From NCBI GenBank assembly GCA_004298905.1, contig SCTK01000007.1, positions 1-64,000 on the forward strand: a stretch of DNA of 64,000 nt, written 5' to 3'. Shown piece after piece: positions 1 to 11,474 of the stretch. Position 1 is the stretch's first letter. Each line of letters begins with the position of its first letter. The position numbers were made by a program, and so were the translations under genes. The stretch is from Burkholderiaceae bacterium (GTDB lineage Bacteria > Pseudomonadota > Gammaproteobacteria > Burkholderiales > Burkholderiaceae_D). The notes beneath the pieces are model-generated. The model searched no databases. It saw only the letters and a program-made list of their open reading frames with translations, and was not told the origin of the DNA.

Positions 1-21
1 ACCAATTCGCTTAACATTCAT
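1..21 (-). CDS. start of an unidentified gene, cut by the window edge
   Basis: Only the first seven codons (MNVKRIG) lie in the window. The start is supported by a strong Shine-Dalgarno (AGGAGGAG) five bases upstream on the minus strand. A lysine/arginine-containing start like this would suit a signal peptide, but that is inference. The gene lies downstream of coq7 in the same orientation, separated by a 114-base leader that can fold (see the regulatory entry). Function cannot be assigned from seven residues. Confidence 0.5.
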
Positions 22-22
22 T

Positions 23-99
23 TGGACTCCTCCTCTGTGAACTGTCGGTTTAACCCATCTTCAGTTTGGCACGCCTGATGCCGTAGGGGGAGGAGTCCA
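23..99 (-). promoter_or_regulatory. leader inverted repeat that can sequester a ribosome binding site
   Basis: A perfect 11-base inverted repeat is formed by positions 23-33 and 89-99. On the minus strand the downstream arm (GGAGGAGTCCA) contains the whole Shine-Dalgarno of the gene starting at 21, so pairing would hide it. The upstream arm also lies in the loop of a second possible hairpin, GTAGGG (114-109) with CCCTAC (88-83). The layout resembles a translational switch or RNA thermometer. This rests on base pairing seen by eye; no known riboswitch family was recognised. Confidence 0.45.
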
Positions 100-135
100 T
101 TCCATTGCCCTACGCATTTTGATCACAACACCGTA

Positions 136-762
136 CTAGATGCGATGCGCCACCGTCGTCATCACCTTGGCGGCGACGCGCATCAATTGTTTGGCGGGGG
201 TGGGCAGTTCCGTCGCGCCTTGGGCGATGGCCTGGCTGGCGTGGCGCGCTTCGTCTTGTTTCATTTGCTGCACGATGTTGCGCGAGACGGCGTCTTGCGC
301 GGGAATACGTTGCAGGTGGCGCTCCAGATGTTCTTCCACCTGACGTTCGGTTTCGGCCATGAAGCCGAGGCTGATGCCGTCGCCCAGCCGCCCGGCCACC
401 AGACCGATGCCGAACGCGCCGGCATACCAGAACGGATTGAGCAGGCTGGTGCGGTCGCCCAGTTGTTCAATGCGCGCACGGGTCCAATCGAGATGGCTTT
501 GTTCTTCGGCGGCGGCTTGATCGAATTTCTGTTTCAACTCGGGATTGCGCGTGGTCAGGGCATGGGCGCGGTAAAGCGCTTGCGCGCACACTTCGCCGAC
601 ATGGTTGACGCGCATCAATGCGGCGGTTTCTTTTTTCTCGTCGGCGGGCAGGGCAGCGGGGTCGTCGCGGCCAAACTGTGCGGGCAGCGGTGGCGGCGTG
701 TGATCGAGCACCGATTTGAGAAAGGTATCGACATTGACGATCAATTGATCCAGCGGCGACAT
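136..762 (-). CDS. coq7: 2-polyprenyl-3-methyl-6-methoxy-1,4-benzoquinone monooxygenase
   Basis: Di-iron hydroxylase of ubiquinone biosynthesis that adds the last ring hydroxyl; it acts at the cytoplasmic membrane. The 208-residue protein shows the carboxylate/histidine pattern of the Coq7 family: an N-terminal RVNHVGEVCAQ segment, EEQSH near residue 88, ETERQVEEH in the middle and QDEARHA near the C-terminus. The start at 762 (MSPLDQL) is chosen over an upstream in-frame ATG at 798 because AGGAGG lies just before it. It sits 51 bases downstream of mtgA on the same strand. Confidence 0.93.
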   Translation of the reverse strand: MSPLDQLIVNVDTFLKSVLDHTPPPLPAQFGRDDPAALPADEKKETAALMRVNHVGEVCAQALYRAHALTTRNPELKQKFDQAAAEEQSHLDWTRARIEQLGDRTSLLNPFWYAGAFGIGLVAGRLGDGISLGFMAETERQVEEHLERHLQRIPAQDAVSRNIVQQMKQDEARHASQAIAQGATELPTPAKQLMRVAAKVMTTVAHRI

Positions 763-813
763 CGTTGCCTCCTGATGAAAAACAAATACCCTGCGCAATA
801 AAATGGAATGGTA

Positions 814-1554
814 TCAGGGCAGCACGGAATCCGGCATGCGCATCCACACCGACCAGGTGCGGCTGGCCAGATAAGCGCTGTCGCGATGCTGGTCGTAAAA
901 GCGCGGGCGCGGCAACATGGCTGCCAGTTGCGCCGCTTGCAGCGGGTCGAGCTGTGCGGCCGAGACACCGAAATAATGCCGTGCCGCCGCCTCGGCACCA
1001 AACACGCCCTCGCCCCATTCGGCAATGTTGAGATACAGCTCCAGAATGCGGCGCTTGTCCATCACGCCTTCGAGCATATAGGTGATGATCAATTCCTGGC
1101 CCTTGCGCAGATAGCTGTGGTCGCCGGAAAGAAACAGGTTCTTGGCCACTTGTTGTGTGATGGTAGAGCCGCCGTGGATGGGCTTGCTGGACGGCTTGCG
1201 GCCCTTGGCGGCCGCTTTTTCGCGTTCTTCTTCAAGCTTGTGGTTGTGTTCCCATGCTTTTTCAATCGCGTCCCAATCGACACCGTCATGCTCGACAAAC
1301 TTGCCGTCTTCGGAAGCGATCACGGCGCGTTTCAGATTGGATGAAATTTTTCCATAGTCCGCCCACTGATGCTGCAATTTGAATGCCGGATTTTTTTCCT
1401 GCAAACGCACTTCTTCGGCGCGCATGAAACTGCTCGAGCCGGGGTTGTAACGCGCCCACCACAACACACAGGAAAAAAACCACAGCTGCAATAAAACCAG
1501 CGCGAGCAAAACCCACAGCAACAAATGGCCACTCCAACGCAAAACTTTTTTCAT
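814..1554 (-). CDS. mtgA: monofunctional biosynthetic peptidoglycan transglycosylase
   Basis: GT51-family glycosyltransferase that polymerises lipid II into glycan strands in the periplasm. The 246-residue protein begins with one transmembrane anchor (about residues 8-30), followed by the GT51 domain with the catalytic SEDGKF motif and the GGSTITQQ motif. No transpeptidase domain follows, and the length fits MtgA rather than a bifunctional PBP. The start at 1554 (MKKVLRW) is placed directly before the anchor; a longer in-frame reading would run into aroE. It lies 25 bases downstream of aroE and is probably cotranscribed with it. Confidence 0.93.
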   Translation of the reverse strand: MKKVLRWSGHLLLWVLLALVLLQLWFFSCVLWWARYNPGSSSFMRAEEVRLQEKNPAFKLQHQWADYGKISSNLKRAVIASEDGKFVEHDGVDWDAIEKAWEHNHKLEEEREKAAAKGRKPSSKPIHGGSTITQQVAKNLFLSGDHSYLRKGQELIITYMLEGVMDKRRILELYLNIAEWGEGVFGAEAAARHYFGVSAAQLDPLQAAQLAAMLPRPRFYDQHRDSAYLASRTWSVWMRMPDSVLP

Positions 1555-1579
1555 ACGGGATCCAGAAACAGAAAATACA

Positions 1580-2401
1580 TCACGCAGCGCGCAAGGCAAC
1601 CAATACCGGCGCCGTGTCGGGCCGCACGCCGCGCCACAGATAAAACGATTGCGCGGCTTGCTCCACCAGCATGCCCAGTCCGTCGCACACACGCGCCGCG
1701 CCTGCGGCTTGCGCTGCGCGCATGAAGGCGGTGGGCTGCGGCGCGTACATCAAATCGTACGCCAACGCGCCGGGCGCATAGACACCGGCGGGCAGCGGCG
1801 GCGCTTCATCCTGCAAACTGCTGGCAGTGGCGTTGACGACCACATCGAAAGATTGTCCGGCCAATTCGGCAAAGCCGCAGGGCCGCATTTGCGTCGGCGT
1901 TTTTTGCTGGAACAGCGCCGCAAGTTCTAGCGCTTTGGCCAGCGTGCGGTTGGCCAGCACGAGCGCGGCCGGTTTTTCATCCAGCAAGGGCTGCAACACG
2001 CCGCGCGCCGCGCCGCCCGCGCCGAGCAGCAGAATACGACGGCCGCGCAGCAGTTGTTGCAGGTTGTGCGTCAAATCGCGCACCAGACCGATGCCGTCGG
2101 TGTTGTCGCCGACCACTTCGGCGGCGTGAAAAATCAAGGTGTTCACCGCGCCCGCCTGTTGTGCTGCAGGTGTCAGCCGCGTGGCGTAGCGCGCGGCATC
2201 AAGCTTGAACGGCACGGTGACATTCGCGCCCTTGCCACCGGCCGCACGAAATTGATCGGCGGTGGCGGCAAAACCGTCCAGCGGCGCGAGCAGTTTTTCA
2301 TACTGCAAGTCCTGCCCGGTCTGCGCCGCAAACTGCGCATGGATCTGCGGCGATTTGCTGTGGGCGATAGGGTTGCCGATCACGGCGTAACGATCTGTCA
2401 T
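1580..2401 (-). CDS. aroE: shikimate dehydrogenase (NADP+)
   Basis: Reduces 3-dehydroshikimate to shikimate in aromatic amino-acid biosynthesis. The 273-residue protein has the N-terminal substrate site with SKSPQIH, the catalytic lysine in NVTVPFK, the DNTDG motif, and a Rossmann glycine-rich loop (LLGAGGAARG) for NADPH. Its start codon overlaps the end of the TonB-like gene by four bases (ATGA), so the two are translationally coupled. Length and motifs match the standard AroE class. Confidence 0.95.
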   Translation of the reverse strand: MTDRYAVIGNPIAHSKSPQIHAQFAAQTGQDLQYEKLLAPLDGFAATADQFRAAGGKGANVTVPFKLDAARYATRLTPAAQQAGAVNTLIFHAAEVVGDNTDGIGLVRDLTHNLQQLLRGRRILLLGAGGAARGVLQPLLDEKPAALVLANRTLAKALELAALFQQKTPTQMRPCGFAELAGQSFDVVVNATASSLQDEAPPLPAGVYAPGALAYDLMYAPQPTAFMRAAQAAGAARVCDGLGMLVEQAAQSFYLWRGVRPDTAPVLVALRAA

Positions 2402-3273
2402 TTCGTTTGCAGGCTGTCGTTGGTAAAAATCCAGGTACGTGTCAGCACCAGCACATCCATTTCGGCGCGCATTTCGTCGGTGAAGCGGGCATAGGGTTCA
2501 CCCATCTTGACGATGTTGACGGCGGCGCGATCGAGGATGTCGTTGCCGGAAGATTTGTCCAGATCAATCGCCTCCACCGCACCATCGGGTTTCAGGTGCA
2601 CCGTCAATACCAATTTTCCGTAAAACTTTCCGCGCGCGGCATCGGGATAGTTCTGGCTGCCGATTTTTTCGATTTTCTGCTGCCAGGCGCTGACGTAAAG
2701 CGCAGTGCTGTGCCCCTTGGCGTTGATGCCGTACACACCTTTGCGCGGCCGCTTGTTGTAGTCCTCGACCTGTTTGTCGATGACGGCAAATTGTTTCACC
2801 ATCGCCTTGGACGATTCCAGTAATTCGGTGCCGGTCATTTGCGGGTCGATACTTTTGTCCGGCTTGTGATCCAGCAATTCATGGACGCGCTGCTTCTGCT
2901 CGCGCATCTGGCTCATCAAGCGGCGCTGCTGTTCTTCCAGTGTCTCGACCCGCTTTTGCACGCTTTTGAGCGCATCGCCCGGCTCGCTATCTTCTTCGGG
3001 CGGCAGCGGCGAGCTGGCGCGGCCGGTGTCGCGATCACCGCCCGCGTCCATCGACACCTGTGCGAGCACCTCCGCATTGTTCGGGCGCGATTCGGTTTTG
3101 GCATTGACCAGCACAATTTCGATATTGGGATCGTTGGCGATCAGCTTGAAGGTTTCCGGGGCGACGAAACGGATCAACAACACCGCGACATGCAGCGCCA
3201 CCGAAATCGTCAGCGCGATCTTCAGGGTGCGGTCGTGTTCAAACAGCGGGTGAGGCATGGCAGGTGCAGACAT
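2398..3273 (-). CDS. TonB-family envelope protein
   Basis: A 291-residue protein with an N-terminal membrane anchor (about residues 18-38), a predicted coiled-coil rich in E/Q/R (about 95-130), and a C-terminal TonB-like domain (about 200-285) with the YPDAARG and VHLKPDGAVEAIDL features. TonB-type proteins transmit proton-motive energy to outer-membrane receptors. No exbBD genes or receptor are near, and the proline-rich spacer of classic TonB is replaced by the coiled coil, so the partner is unknown. It overlaps the RNB gene by one base (TGATG) and aroE by four. Confidence 0.75.
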   Translation of the reverse strand: MSAPAMPHPLFEHDRTLKIALTISVALHVAVLLIRFVAPETFKLIANDPNIEIVLVNAKTESRPNNAEVLAQVSMDAGGDRDTGRASSPLPPEEDSEPGDALKSVQKRVETLEEQQRRLMSQMREQKQRVHELLDHKPDKSIDPQMTGTELLESSKAMVKQFAVIDKQVEDYNKRPRKGVYGINAKGHSTALYVSAWQQKIEKIGSQNYPDAARGKFYGKLVLTVHLKPDGAVEAIDLDKSSGNDILDRAAVNIVKMGEPYARFTDEMRAEMDVLVLTRTWIFTNDSLQTK

Positions 3274-5336
3274 CAGGGTGCCAACGGGGGTTCGGGTTCC
3301 GCGAGTTTAATCGATTCGGCCGGGGATTCTTCGGGGGGTTCGGTGGTGAGCTCCGGCATATTCATTGCCTCCTCTTCCCCCTCTTCCTCTTCCTCTTCCT
3401 CTTCCCCCTCTTCCTCTTCGTCCACGGAGACGGCGACCGCCGTCAGCACTTCCTTGCAGCGCGCATGTACCACCAGCTCCATTTCATCGAGCTCCAGCAA
3501 GTCCACGATCACTTCGGTGCCGCGCGGGTGCACGGCCAGCCCCGGCAGACGCACGATCAATGGAATGTCGGCCAGCCGCAGGATTTCTTCACGCACCACA
3601 TGCGCGTGCGCGGTCTTGACCGCGTTCTGTTTGAGCCATTGCAAGCACCAGTAGTTTTCCATCTGCTGCTGGAACTCGGCGTAGCTGCTGTAGGTGGCGT
3701 CGAAATTGGATACCAGCGCGAACAGATCGGCATCGCCGTGCTTGAACGGTGTTGTGCTGCCCTGCACACAGGCGAGGATTTGCCATTGGTTGACCAGATC
3801 GGCATAGCGTCGCAGCGGCGACGTGCTCCAGGCGTATTGCGCCACGCCCAGGCCCATGTGCGGGCCGGGCTTGGTCGTCATGCGCGTGCTGAGGATGCGC
3901 GCGAAACCTTGTTTCATCAGCGTTTGCACGCGATACATGCCGGGCACGTTGTGCTGCGCCAGTAGCGCGCCCCAGGTGCTGTTGGCGAGAATCATCAATT
4001 CGGACACGATCGTGTCCAGCGGCGCGCCACGTTGGCGCGGCACAATGTCGACGCGGCCGTCCTGGATGCTGAAGTTGTAATCGGTGCGTGCGTGTCGTTC
4101 CGGTTTACCGCGCACCTGTTCGCGCTGTTGTGTCAGCGTTTTGGCGAATTGCCACAGCAGGCGCAGCTCGCGCGCATAGGGAAAGCCGTTCGCCTCGCCT
4201 TGCAGCGCCGCTTCGGTGACCACGGCATCGAGGTCGTTGTGACGCAGGTTGGCGGCAATCTCGACCCGCTCGATGCGGGTTTCGGTGCTGCGAATTGCCA
4301 AGTCGTCCGCGCCGATCTCGACGTACAAGGACAGCGCCGGGCAGGCGCGTCCGGCGCTGAGCGTGAACTGGGCAATGGTGTCGTCCGGCAACATGGTGAT
4401 CTTGTCGCCCGGCATGTAGACGGTGGAAAGCCGTTGCCGCGCGACCTGATCGATAGCATCGCCCGGCCGGATCGACAGCCCCGGCGCGGCGATGTGGATG
4501 CCGATGCGAATGGTTTTTTCCGCGCCCCCCTTTTCCGTATCTTGGTCCAGCCACTGCACGGAAAATGCGTCGTCGATTTCCGTGGTGGACTCATCGTCGA
4601 TGCTGAAGGCCGGCGCCGCCGCCCGCGGCAAATCCTCTGGCGCGGGTGCTTCAGGCAGCGCTGGAAATTGCGTGCCACGCGGGAAACAGGCGAACAGAAA
4701 TTTGCGTGTGTGATAGTCATGCGCGGAACGCAGTGCGCCAACCTTCAACAACAACTTGGCGGGCGACTGATGGCTTTGCTGCGCGGCCGCTTCCAGTGCC
4801 TTGAAGGTCTTGCTGTTCTTGTCCGGCTTGAACAGCAGGGCGTCGGTGGCGGCGGCAATTTCCGGCGGCACGGTACCCGTTACCAGTTGCTGCGTCCACT
4901 CTGCCTGTTGTTCGGCTTCGCGCTGACGCCGCTCCAGCGCCGCCAGTGCGGCTTGCAAAATGTCCGGAGGGGCGGGGCGATAATGGCCCTTGCCCTTGCG
5001 ATGAAAATAAACCGGGGCGCCATGCAGCTTGAGCAGCAGCGCCGCCGCTTCGACGGCATTGGGCGCATGGCCGAAGTACTCGGCGCCCAGCGCCTGAAAA
5101 TTGAATTCCTCCTGCGGCGCGCACTCCCACAAAAAACCGGCATCCATCTCCTGCGCCAGCGCCTCCGCCTGCGGCAGCAAACTGGCGGCGGCTGGCTCTT
5201 TGAACTGCAGCAGCACGGCGTTGGCTTTCACTTTCACGCGGCGGCCGGTGGCCAGTTCGGCCTGGTAACTGGTGTCGGTTTGACTCAACACCGTCCCGGC
5301 TTTGAAGCTGCCGTCTTCCTCAAACAATATATTCAT
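3273..5336 (-). CDS. RNB-domain ribonuclease (RNase II/R family)
   Basis: A 687-residue 3'-5' exoribonuclease-like protein. The RNB catalytic core is recognisable near residues 240-560: SIDDESTTEIDDAF supplies the clustered metal-binding aspartates, followed by HIAAPG, DTIAQFTLS and, further on, TSPLRRYADLVNQ. The start is ATG at 5336. The N-terminus lacks an obvious pair of cold-shock domains, so it is closer to the short RNase II-like group than to RNase R. After residue 635 comes a low-complexity tail of almost pure glutamate, which is not part of the catalytic fold. It is the first gene of the RNB-TonB-aroE-mtgA-coq7 series. Confidence 0.85.
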   Translation of the reverse strand: MNILFEEDGSFKAGTVLSQTDTSYQAELATGRRVKVKANAVLLQFKEPAAASLLPQAEALAQEMDAGFLWECAPQEEFNFQALGAEYFGHAPNAVEAAALLLKLHGAPVYFHRKGKGHYRPAPPDILQAALAALERRQREAEQQAEWTQQLVTGTVPPEIAAATDALLFKPDKNSKTFKALEAAAQQSHQSPAKLLLKVGALRSAHDYHTRKFLFACFPRGTQFPALPEAPAPEDLPRAAAPAFSIDDESTTEIDDAFSVQWLDQDTEKGGAEKTIRIGIHIAAPGLSIRPGDAIDQVARQRLSTVYMPGDKITMLPDDTIAQFTLSAGRACPALSLYVEIGADDLAIRSTETRIERVEIAANLRHNDLDAVVTEAALQGEANGFPYARELRLLWQFAKTLTQQREQVRGKPERHARTDYNFSIQDGRVDIVPRQRGAPLDTIVSELMILANSTWGALLAQHNVPGMYRVQTLMKQGFARILSTRMTTKPGPHMGLGVAQYAWSTSPLRRYADLVNQWQILACVQGSTTPFKHGDADLFALVSNFDATYSSYAEFQQQMENYWCLQWLKQNAVKTAHAHVVREEILRLADIPLIVRLPGLAVHPRGTEVIVDLLELDEMELVVHARCKEVLTAVAVSVDEEEEGEEEEEEEEGEEEAMNMPELTTEPPEESPAESIKLAEPEPPLAP
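3369..3419 (-). repeat. GAG/GAA low-complexity tract in the RNB gene
   Basis: About 50 bases of near-perfect (AGGAAG)n repeat on the minus strand encode an uninterrupted glutamate/glycine stretch in the C-terminal tail of the ribonuclease. Such hexamer tracts can change length by slippage in whole codons, so copy number could vary without breaking the frame. Variation itself is inference. Confidence 0.7.
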
Positions 5337-5931
5337 TCACCTACTCACTCAACCTCAGGCTCAACCACGATTCCGAACACCAGGGGCAAGCTTAACAGGA
5401 CACTGCAAGATCGGCCCGGAGCGGCGCATCGTCCTCCCGCGCGGCGCGGCTTTTGACCGAGTTAAGCAGGTATTCGACGGGTCGTGCGTTATAGCCCCAT
5501 TTCACCCCGTCGGCCCCATCGCGCCTTGCTCTCGGCGCTGTGGATAACTTTCTGCGGGCGGGGTAAAATGCGCCTTCTCGATGCGGGGTGGTTGCCGGAT
5601 TTTCTGTTTCTGACAAGGCGCCGCGCGCGAGAATAGCGAATAACGCCGGGGTGGCACCGCCGCCCCGGCATGAACCAACAAAACATCGCAACAAGACCTC
5701 ACCCGGCCCGACACACTTTTTGTGTGCCCGTGTGCTCCGGACGCGACTCCCGGCATTGCGTCGGTGGTTCGCCCGTATCACACGCCCGCCCTGCCCGGCA
5801 GGGGCGCCGTCAGGTTTTGGCCGGAGGAGGGCCGAGATGATCATGTGTTTTTATTGCCTGCCGCCTGGTTGCCGGTCTTTGCATGCCGCCCGCGCCCTGT
5901 TGTCCAACACCCCTTTTGAACAGGCCGCGTC
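5337..5931. other. divergent intergenic region upstream of dnaA
   Basis: A 595-base gap between the minus-strand RNB gene and plus-strand dnaA. It holds one perfect DnaA box and an overlapping promoter-like sequence (separate entry), leaving dnaA with a leader of about 350 bases. Several frames are open on both strands, but none has a good ribosome binding site or recognisable protein. No tRNA was recognised. Confidence 0.6.
5539..5569 (+). promoter_or_regulatory. probable dnaA promoter overlapped by a perfect DnaA box
   Basis: TGTGGATAA at 5539-5547 is an exact DnaA box (reverse of TTATCCACA). A -10-like TAAAAT lies at 5564-5569, and the hexamer 17 bases upstream (TGGATA, 5541-5546) is inside the box. 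DnaA binding would therefore cover the -35 region, the usual arrangement for autorepression of dnaA. The box is seen directly; the promoter is a consensus match only. Confidence 0.55.
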
Positions 5932-7410
5932 GTGACCCCAATGGCAGTAACCCCCCTCTGGCAAGCCTGTTCAGACAAGCTGCAACAGGAATTGACCCCG
6001 CAGCAATTCAACGCCTGGATTCGTCCGCTGTCGGTACAGGTCGAGGATGGTGACGCCGCGGCGGCGCCGGTGCGCATTGCCGCGCCCAACCGCTTCAAGC
6101 TCGACTGGGTCAGGAACCAGTTCGCGCGCCGTATTCAAGAGCTGGCCAGCGATTATCTGGAGCGCCCGGTGGAGCTGGTGTTTGAGCTGGAGACGCGTCC
6201 GCTGGATGCCCATCCCGCATCAAGTGCCGCGGGTCGCAGCGCAAGGCGCGCGACGGACTTGCTCGCCGAACCGGTCTCTGGGCACACTTCCGGGCACAGC
6301 GCTGCGCACGCAGCAGAGTCCTTGCCCGTTTTCGAGAACCTGCCAAGCGACGCCGATCTGCTGCTGTCCGAAGCGCTGCCGCAATTGGAACGCGCGCGTC
6401 TCAATCCATTGCTGTCGTTTGACACGTTCGTGACCGGCAAGGCCAACCAATTGGCCCGCGCGGCGGCGCTGCAGGTAGCCAATAATCCGGGCACGTCGTA
6501 CAACCCGCTCTATCTGTATGGCGGCGTCGGCCTGGGCAAGACCCACCTGGCGCACGCCGTCGGCAATGCCCTGCTGGCGCGCAAGCCCAATGCCAAGGTG
6601 CGCTACATTCATGCCGAGCAATATGTGAGCGATGTGGTGCGCGCCTATCAGCGCAAAGCCTTCGACGAATTCAAGCGTTACTACCATTCGCTCGATCTGC
6701 TGCTGATCGACGACATCCAGTTTTTTTCCGGCAAGAACCGCACGCAGGAAGAATTCTTTTACGCCTTTGAAGCGCTGGTCGCCGCCAAGAAACAAATCAT
6801 CGTCACCTGCGATACCTATCCCAAGGAACTGTCCGGCATCGACGACCGTTTGATTTCACGCTTTGCGTCTGGTCTGACGGTGGCGATCGAGCCGCCCGAG
6901 CTGGAAATGCGCGTGGCAATTCTTTTGAAGAAGGCTGAACAAGAAGGATCGGCTTTGTCGGAAGAGGTGGCGTTTTTTGTCGCCAAGCTGTTGCGCTCCA
7001 ATGTGCGCGAGCTCGAAGGTGCGCTGCGCAAGATTCTGGCGTTCGCCAAATTCCATGAAAAGCCACTGAATATTGACGTCTGCAAGGAAGCGTTGAAAGA
7101 CGTGCTATCGGCGCATCGCGGCCAGATCTCGGTCGACAACATCCAGAAAACCGTCGCCGATTTTTATAAAATCAAGGTGGCTGACATGTATTCCAAGCGC
7201 CGCCCGAGCCACATTGCCTTGCCGCGCCAGATTGCCATGTATCTGGCCAAGGAATTGACGCAGAAAAGTCTGCCCGAAATCGGCGAACTGTTTGGTGGCC
7301 GCGACCATACAACGGTGTTGCATGCGGTGCGCAAGATTACCGAAGCGCGCCAATCGCAAAACGAATTGAACCATGCCTTGCACGTGCTGGAACAAACGTT
7401 GAAAGGTTAG
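5932..7410 (+). CDS. dnaA: chromosomal replication initiator protein DnaA
   Basis: AAA+ ATPase that binds DnaA boxes and opens the origin. The 492-residue protein has domain I (about 1-85, [13 protein letters not shown]), a variable linker (85-155), the AAA+ domain with Walker [11 protein letters not shown] and Walker [11 protein letters not shown], and domain IV with the signature [11 protein letters not shown] near residue 455. The start could be GTG at 5932 or ATG at 5941; neither has a clear Shine-Dalgarno, and the start given keeps the longer form. dnaN and gyrB follow on the same strand. Confidence 0.97.
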   Translation: MTPMAVTPLWQACSDKLQQELTPQQFNAWIRPLSVQVEDGDAAAAPVRIAAPNRFKLDWVRNQFARRIQELASDYLERPVELVFELETRPLDAHPASSAAGRSARRATDLLAEPVSGHTSGHSAAHAAESLPVFENLPSDADLLLSEALPQLERARLNPLLSFDTFVTGKANQLARAAALQVANNPGTSYNPLYLYGGVGLGKTHLAHAVGNALLARKPNAKVRYIHAEQYVSDVVRAYQRKAFDEFKRYYHSLDLLLIDDIQFFSGKNRTQEEFFYAFEALVAAKKQIIVTCDTYPKELSGIDDRLISRFASGLTVAIEPPELEMRVAILLKKAEQEGSALSEEVAFFVAKLLRSNVRELEGALRKILAFAKFHEKPLNIDVCKEALKDVLSAHRGQISVDNIQKTVADFYKIKVADMYSKRRPSHIALPRQIAMYLAKELTQKSLPEIGELFGGRDHTTVLHAVRKITEARQSQNELNHALHVLEQTLKG

Positions 7411-7667
7411 GGCCGCTTTTTTAACGTCACTGCCGGTGATAACCCAGCGGTGACAACTTTGTATAAGTGCTGCATGGGCAGTGCAAGGATTGTGAATAAG
7501 TCGGGCGCGGCGAAATCGGGGAACAAGTTGTTCTTTGTTCCGGGACCTTTCCGGGATTTTGCTCCCAGGGTTATGCCGGCGCCAAGTGTTTGAACGTGAA
7601 TGAAATTATTGAGTTATCCCGAAAATCGGTCGCCCTTAATTACTACTCTTATATAAGGATATAAAAA
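7411..7667. other. dnaA-dnaN intergenic region, candidate replication origin
   Basis: A 257-base gap that contains TGTGAATAA at 7491-7499 (one mismatch to a DnaA box), TTATCCCGA at 7614-7622 and TTTGTATAA at 7458-7466 (two mismatches each), and an AT-rich stretch (about 7637-7667) just before dnaN. A run of genes on the minus strand to the left and on the plus strand to the right fits an origin near here. The boxes are weak, so the origin could instead lie upstream of dnaA. AAGGA before 7668 serves as the dnaN ribosome binding site. Confidence 0.4.
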
Positions 7668-8780
7668 ATGCAATTGGTGAAAACAGATCGCGACGCTTTA
7701 CTGAAACCGCTGCAGATCGTTTCCGGAATTGTCGAGCGGCGTCACACCTTGCCTATCCTTGCCAATATTTTGATTCGCAAGGAAGGAACTCAGCTGAGCT
7801 TCATCAGCACCGATATCGAGATTCAAATCTCCACCACAGCAGACATCGGTGCGGGGCAGGAAAAGGAAGCCACCACCGTGGCGGCGCGCAAGCTGCTCGA
7901 CATCCTGCGCGCTCTGCCGGAAGGCGAGGTGAGCTTGGCGTTGGCCAACAAGAAGCTGACGGTCCAATCGGGCAAGAGCCGCTTCAATCTGCAGACGCTG
8001 AGTGCCAGCGAATTCCCCACTGTCAGCGTGCCGGACAGCTACGGCGCCACCTTGAGTCTGCCGCAAAAGACGCTCAAGCATTTGCTGCAAATGGTGCATA
8101 TCGCCATGGCCCAACAGGATATTCGCTACTACCTCAACGGCATGTTGCTGGTGGTTGAGGGCACGCAGATCCGCGCCATCGCCACCGATGGCCACCGCCT
8201 GGCCTATTGCGCAGTGACGACCGACAGCGAGCAAGCCAAACAGGAAGTGATCCTGCCGCGCAAAACCATTATCGAGCTGCAACGCTTGCTGGACGATACC
8301 GAGACACCGGTGAAGATCGAACTGGCCAGCAATCAGGCGCGCTTCACCTTCCAGGACATCGAGCTGGTGACCAAGTTGGTGGAGGGAAAATTCCCCGACT
8401 ATCAGCGCGTGATTCCGAGCGGCTACCAGAAAAATTTCCTGATCAACCGCGAAGCCTTGCTGCGTTCGCTGCAACGCGTGGCGATTCTGACCAGTGAAAA
8501 ATTCAAGGGCGTGCGTTGTCAGTTGAGCGACAACACCATGCGGCTATCGTCCACCAACGCCGATCAGGAAGAGGCGCAGGAAGAACTCGAAATCGCCTAC
8601 GCGCACGAAGCGCTGGATATCGGTTTCAACGTCAGCTACCTGCAGGATGTGTTGAACAATCTGAAAAATGAAAATGTGCAGCTGTCCTATGGTGATGCCA
8701 ATTCCAGCGCACTGATTTCATTGCCGGCCGAAGGCGAAGACAGCAGTTTCAAATACGTCGTCATGCCGATGCGGATTTGA
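7668..8780 (+). CDS. dnaN: DNA polymerase III beta sliding clamp
   Basis: Ring-forming processivity clamp that tethers DNA polymerase III to DNA. The 370-residue length matches the three-domain bacterial clamp. Recognisable family segments include the start (MQLVKTDRDALLKPL), VVERRHTLPILANIL-like text in domain I, IRYYLNGMLLV and ATDGHRLA in the second domain, and the C-terminal VVMPMRI that lines the client peptide pocket. The ATG start has AAGGA about nine bases upstream. Confidence 0.98.
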   Translation: MQLVKTDRDALLKPLQIVSGIVERRHTLPILANILIRKEGTQLSFISTDIEIQISTTADIGAGQEKEATTVAARKLLDILRALPEGEVSLALANKKLTVQSGKSRFNLQTLSASEFPTVSVPDSYGATLSLPQKTLKHLLQMVHIAMAQQDIRYYLNGMLLVVEGTQIRAIATDGHRLAYCAVTTDSEQAKQEVILPRKTIIELQRLLDDTETPVKIELASNQARFTFQDIELVTKLVEGKFPDYQRVIPSGYQKNFLINREALLRSLQRVAILTSEKFKGVRCQLSDNTMRLSSTNADQEEAQEELEIAYAHEALDIGFNVSYLQDVLNNLKNENVQLSYGDANSSALISLPAEGEDSSFKYVVMPMRI

Positions 8781-8821
8781 GGACGAAGCGTACGCAGGAA
8801 ACCTGTAGTAGAAAGATGTAG

Positions 8822-11395
<2,574 letters not shown>

Positions 11396-11443
11396 ACCCT
11401 ACAGAAGCAAGACATCGGATTTCCAACACAAGATAGAGCAGGA

Positions 11444-11474
11444 AATAATCGGCCGCAACGGCCGATTATTGTTT
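11444..11474 (+). terminator. intrinsic terminator downstream of gyrB
   Basis: A perfect 12-base-pair stem (11444-11455 with 11459-11470) closes a three-base loop, CAA, and is followed by GTTT. The U-rich tail is short, but the stem is very strong and well placed about 50 bases after gyrB. It could act in both directions. Confidence 0.7.

Noticed and set aside
4032-5456. Long plus-strand open frame of 474 codons
   Set aside because: It lies antisense to the RNB gene, which has clear catalytic motifs; the frame is open only because of GC-rich codon bias.
5392-5935. Open frames on both strands upstream of dnaA
   Set aside because: No ribosome binding sites, arginine/proline-rich products and overlap with the promoter and DnaA box.
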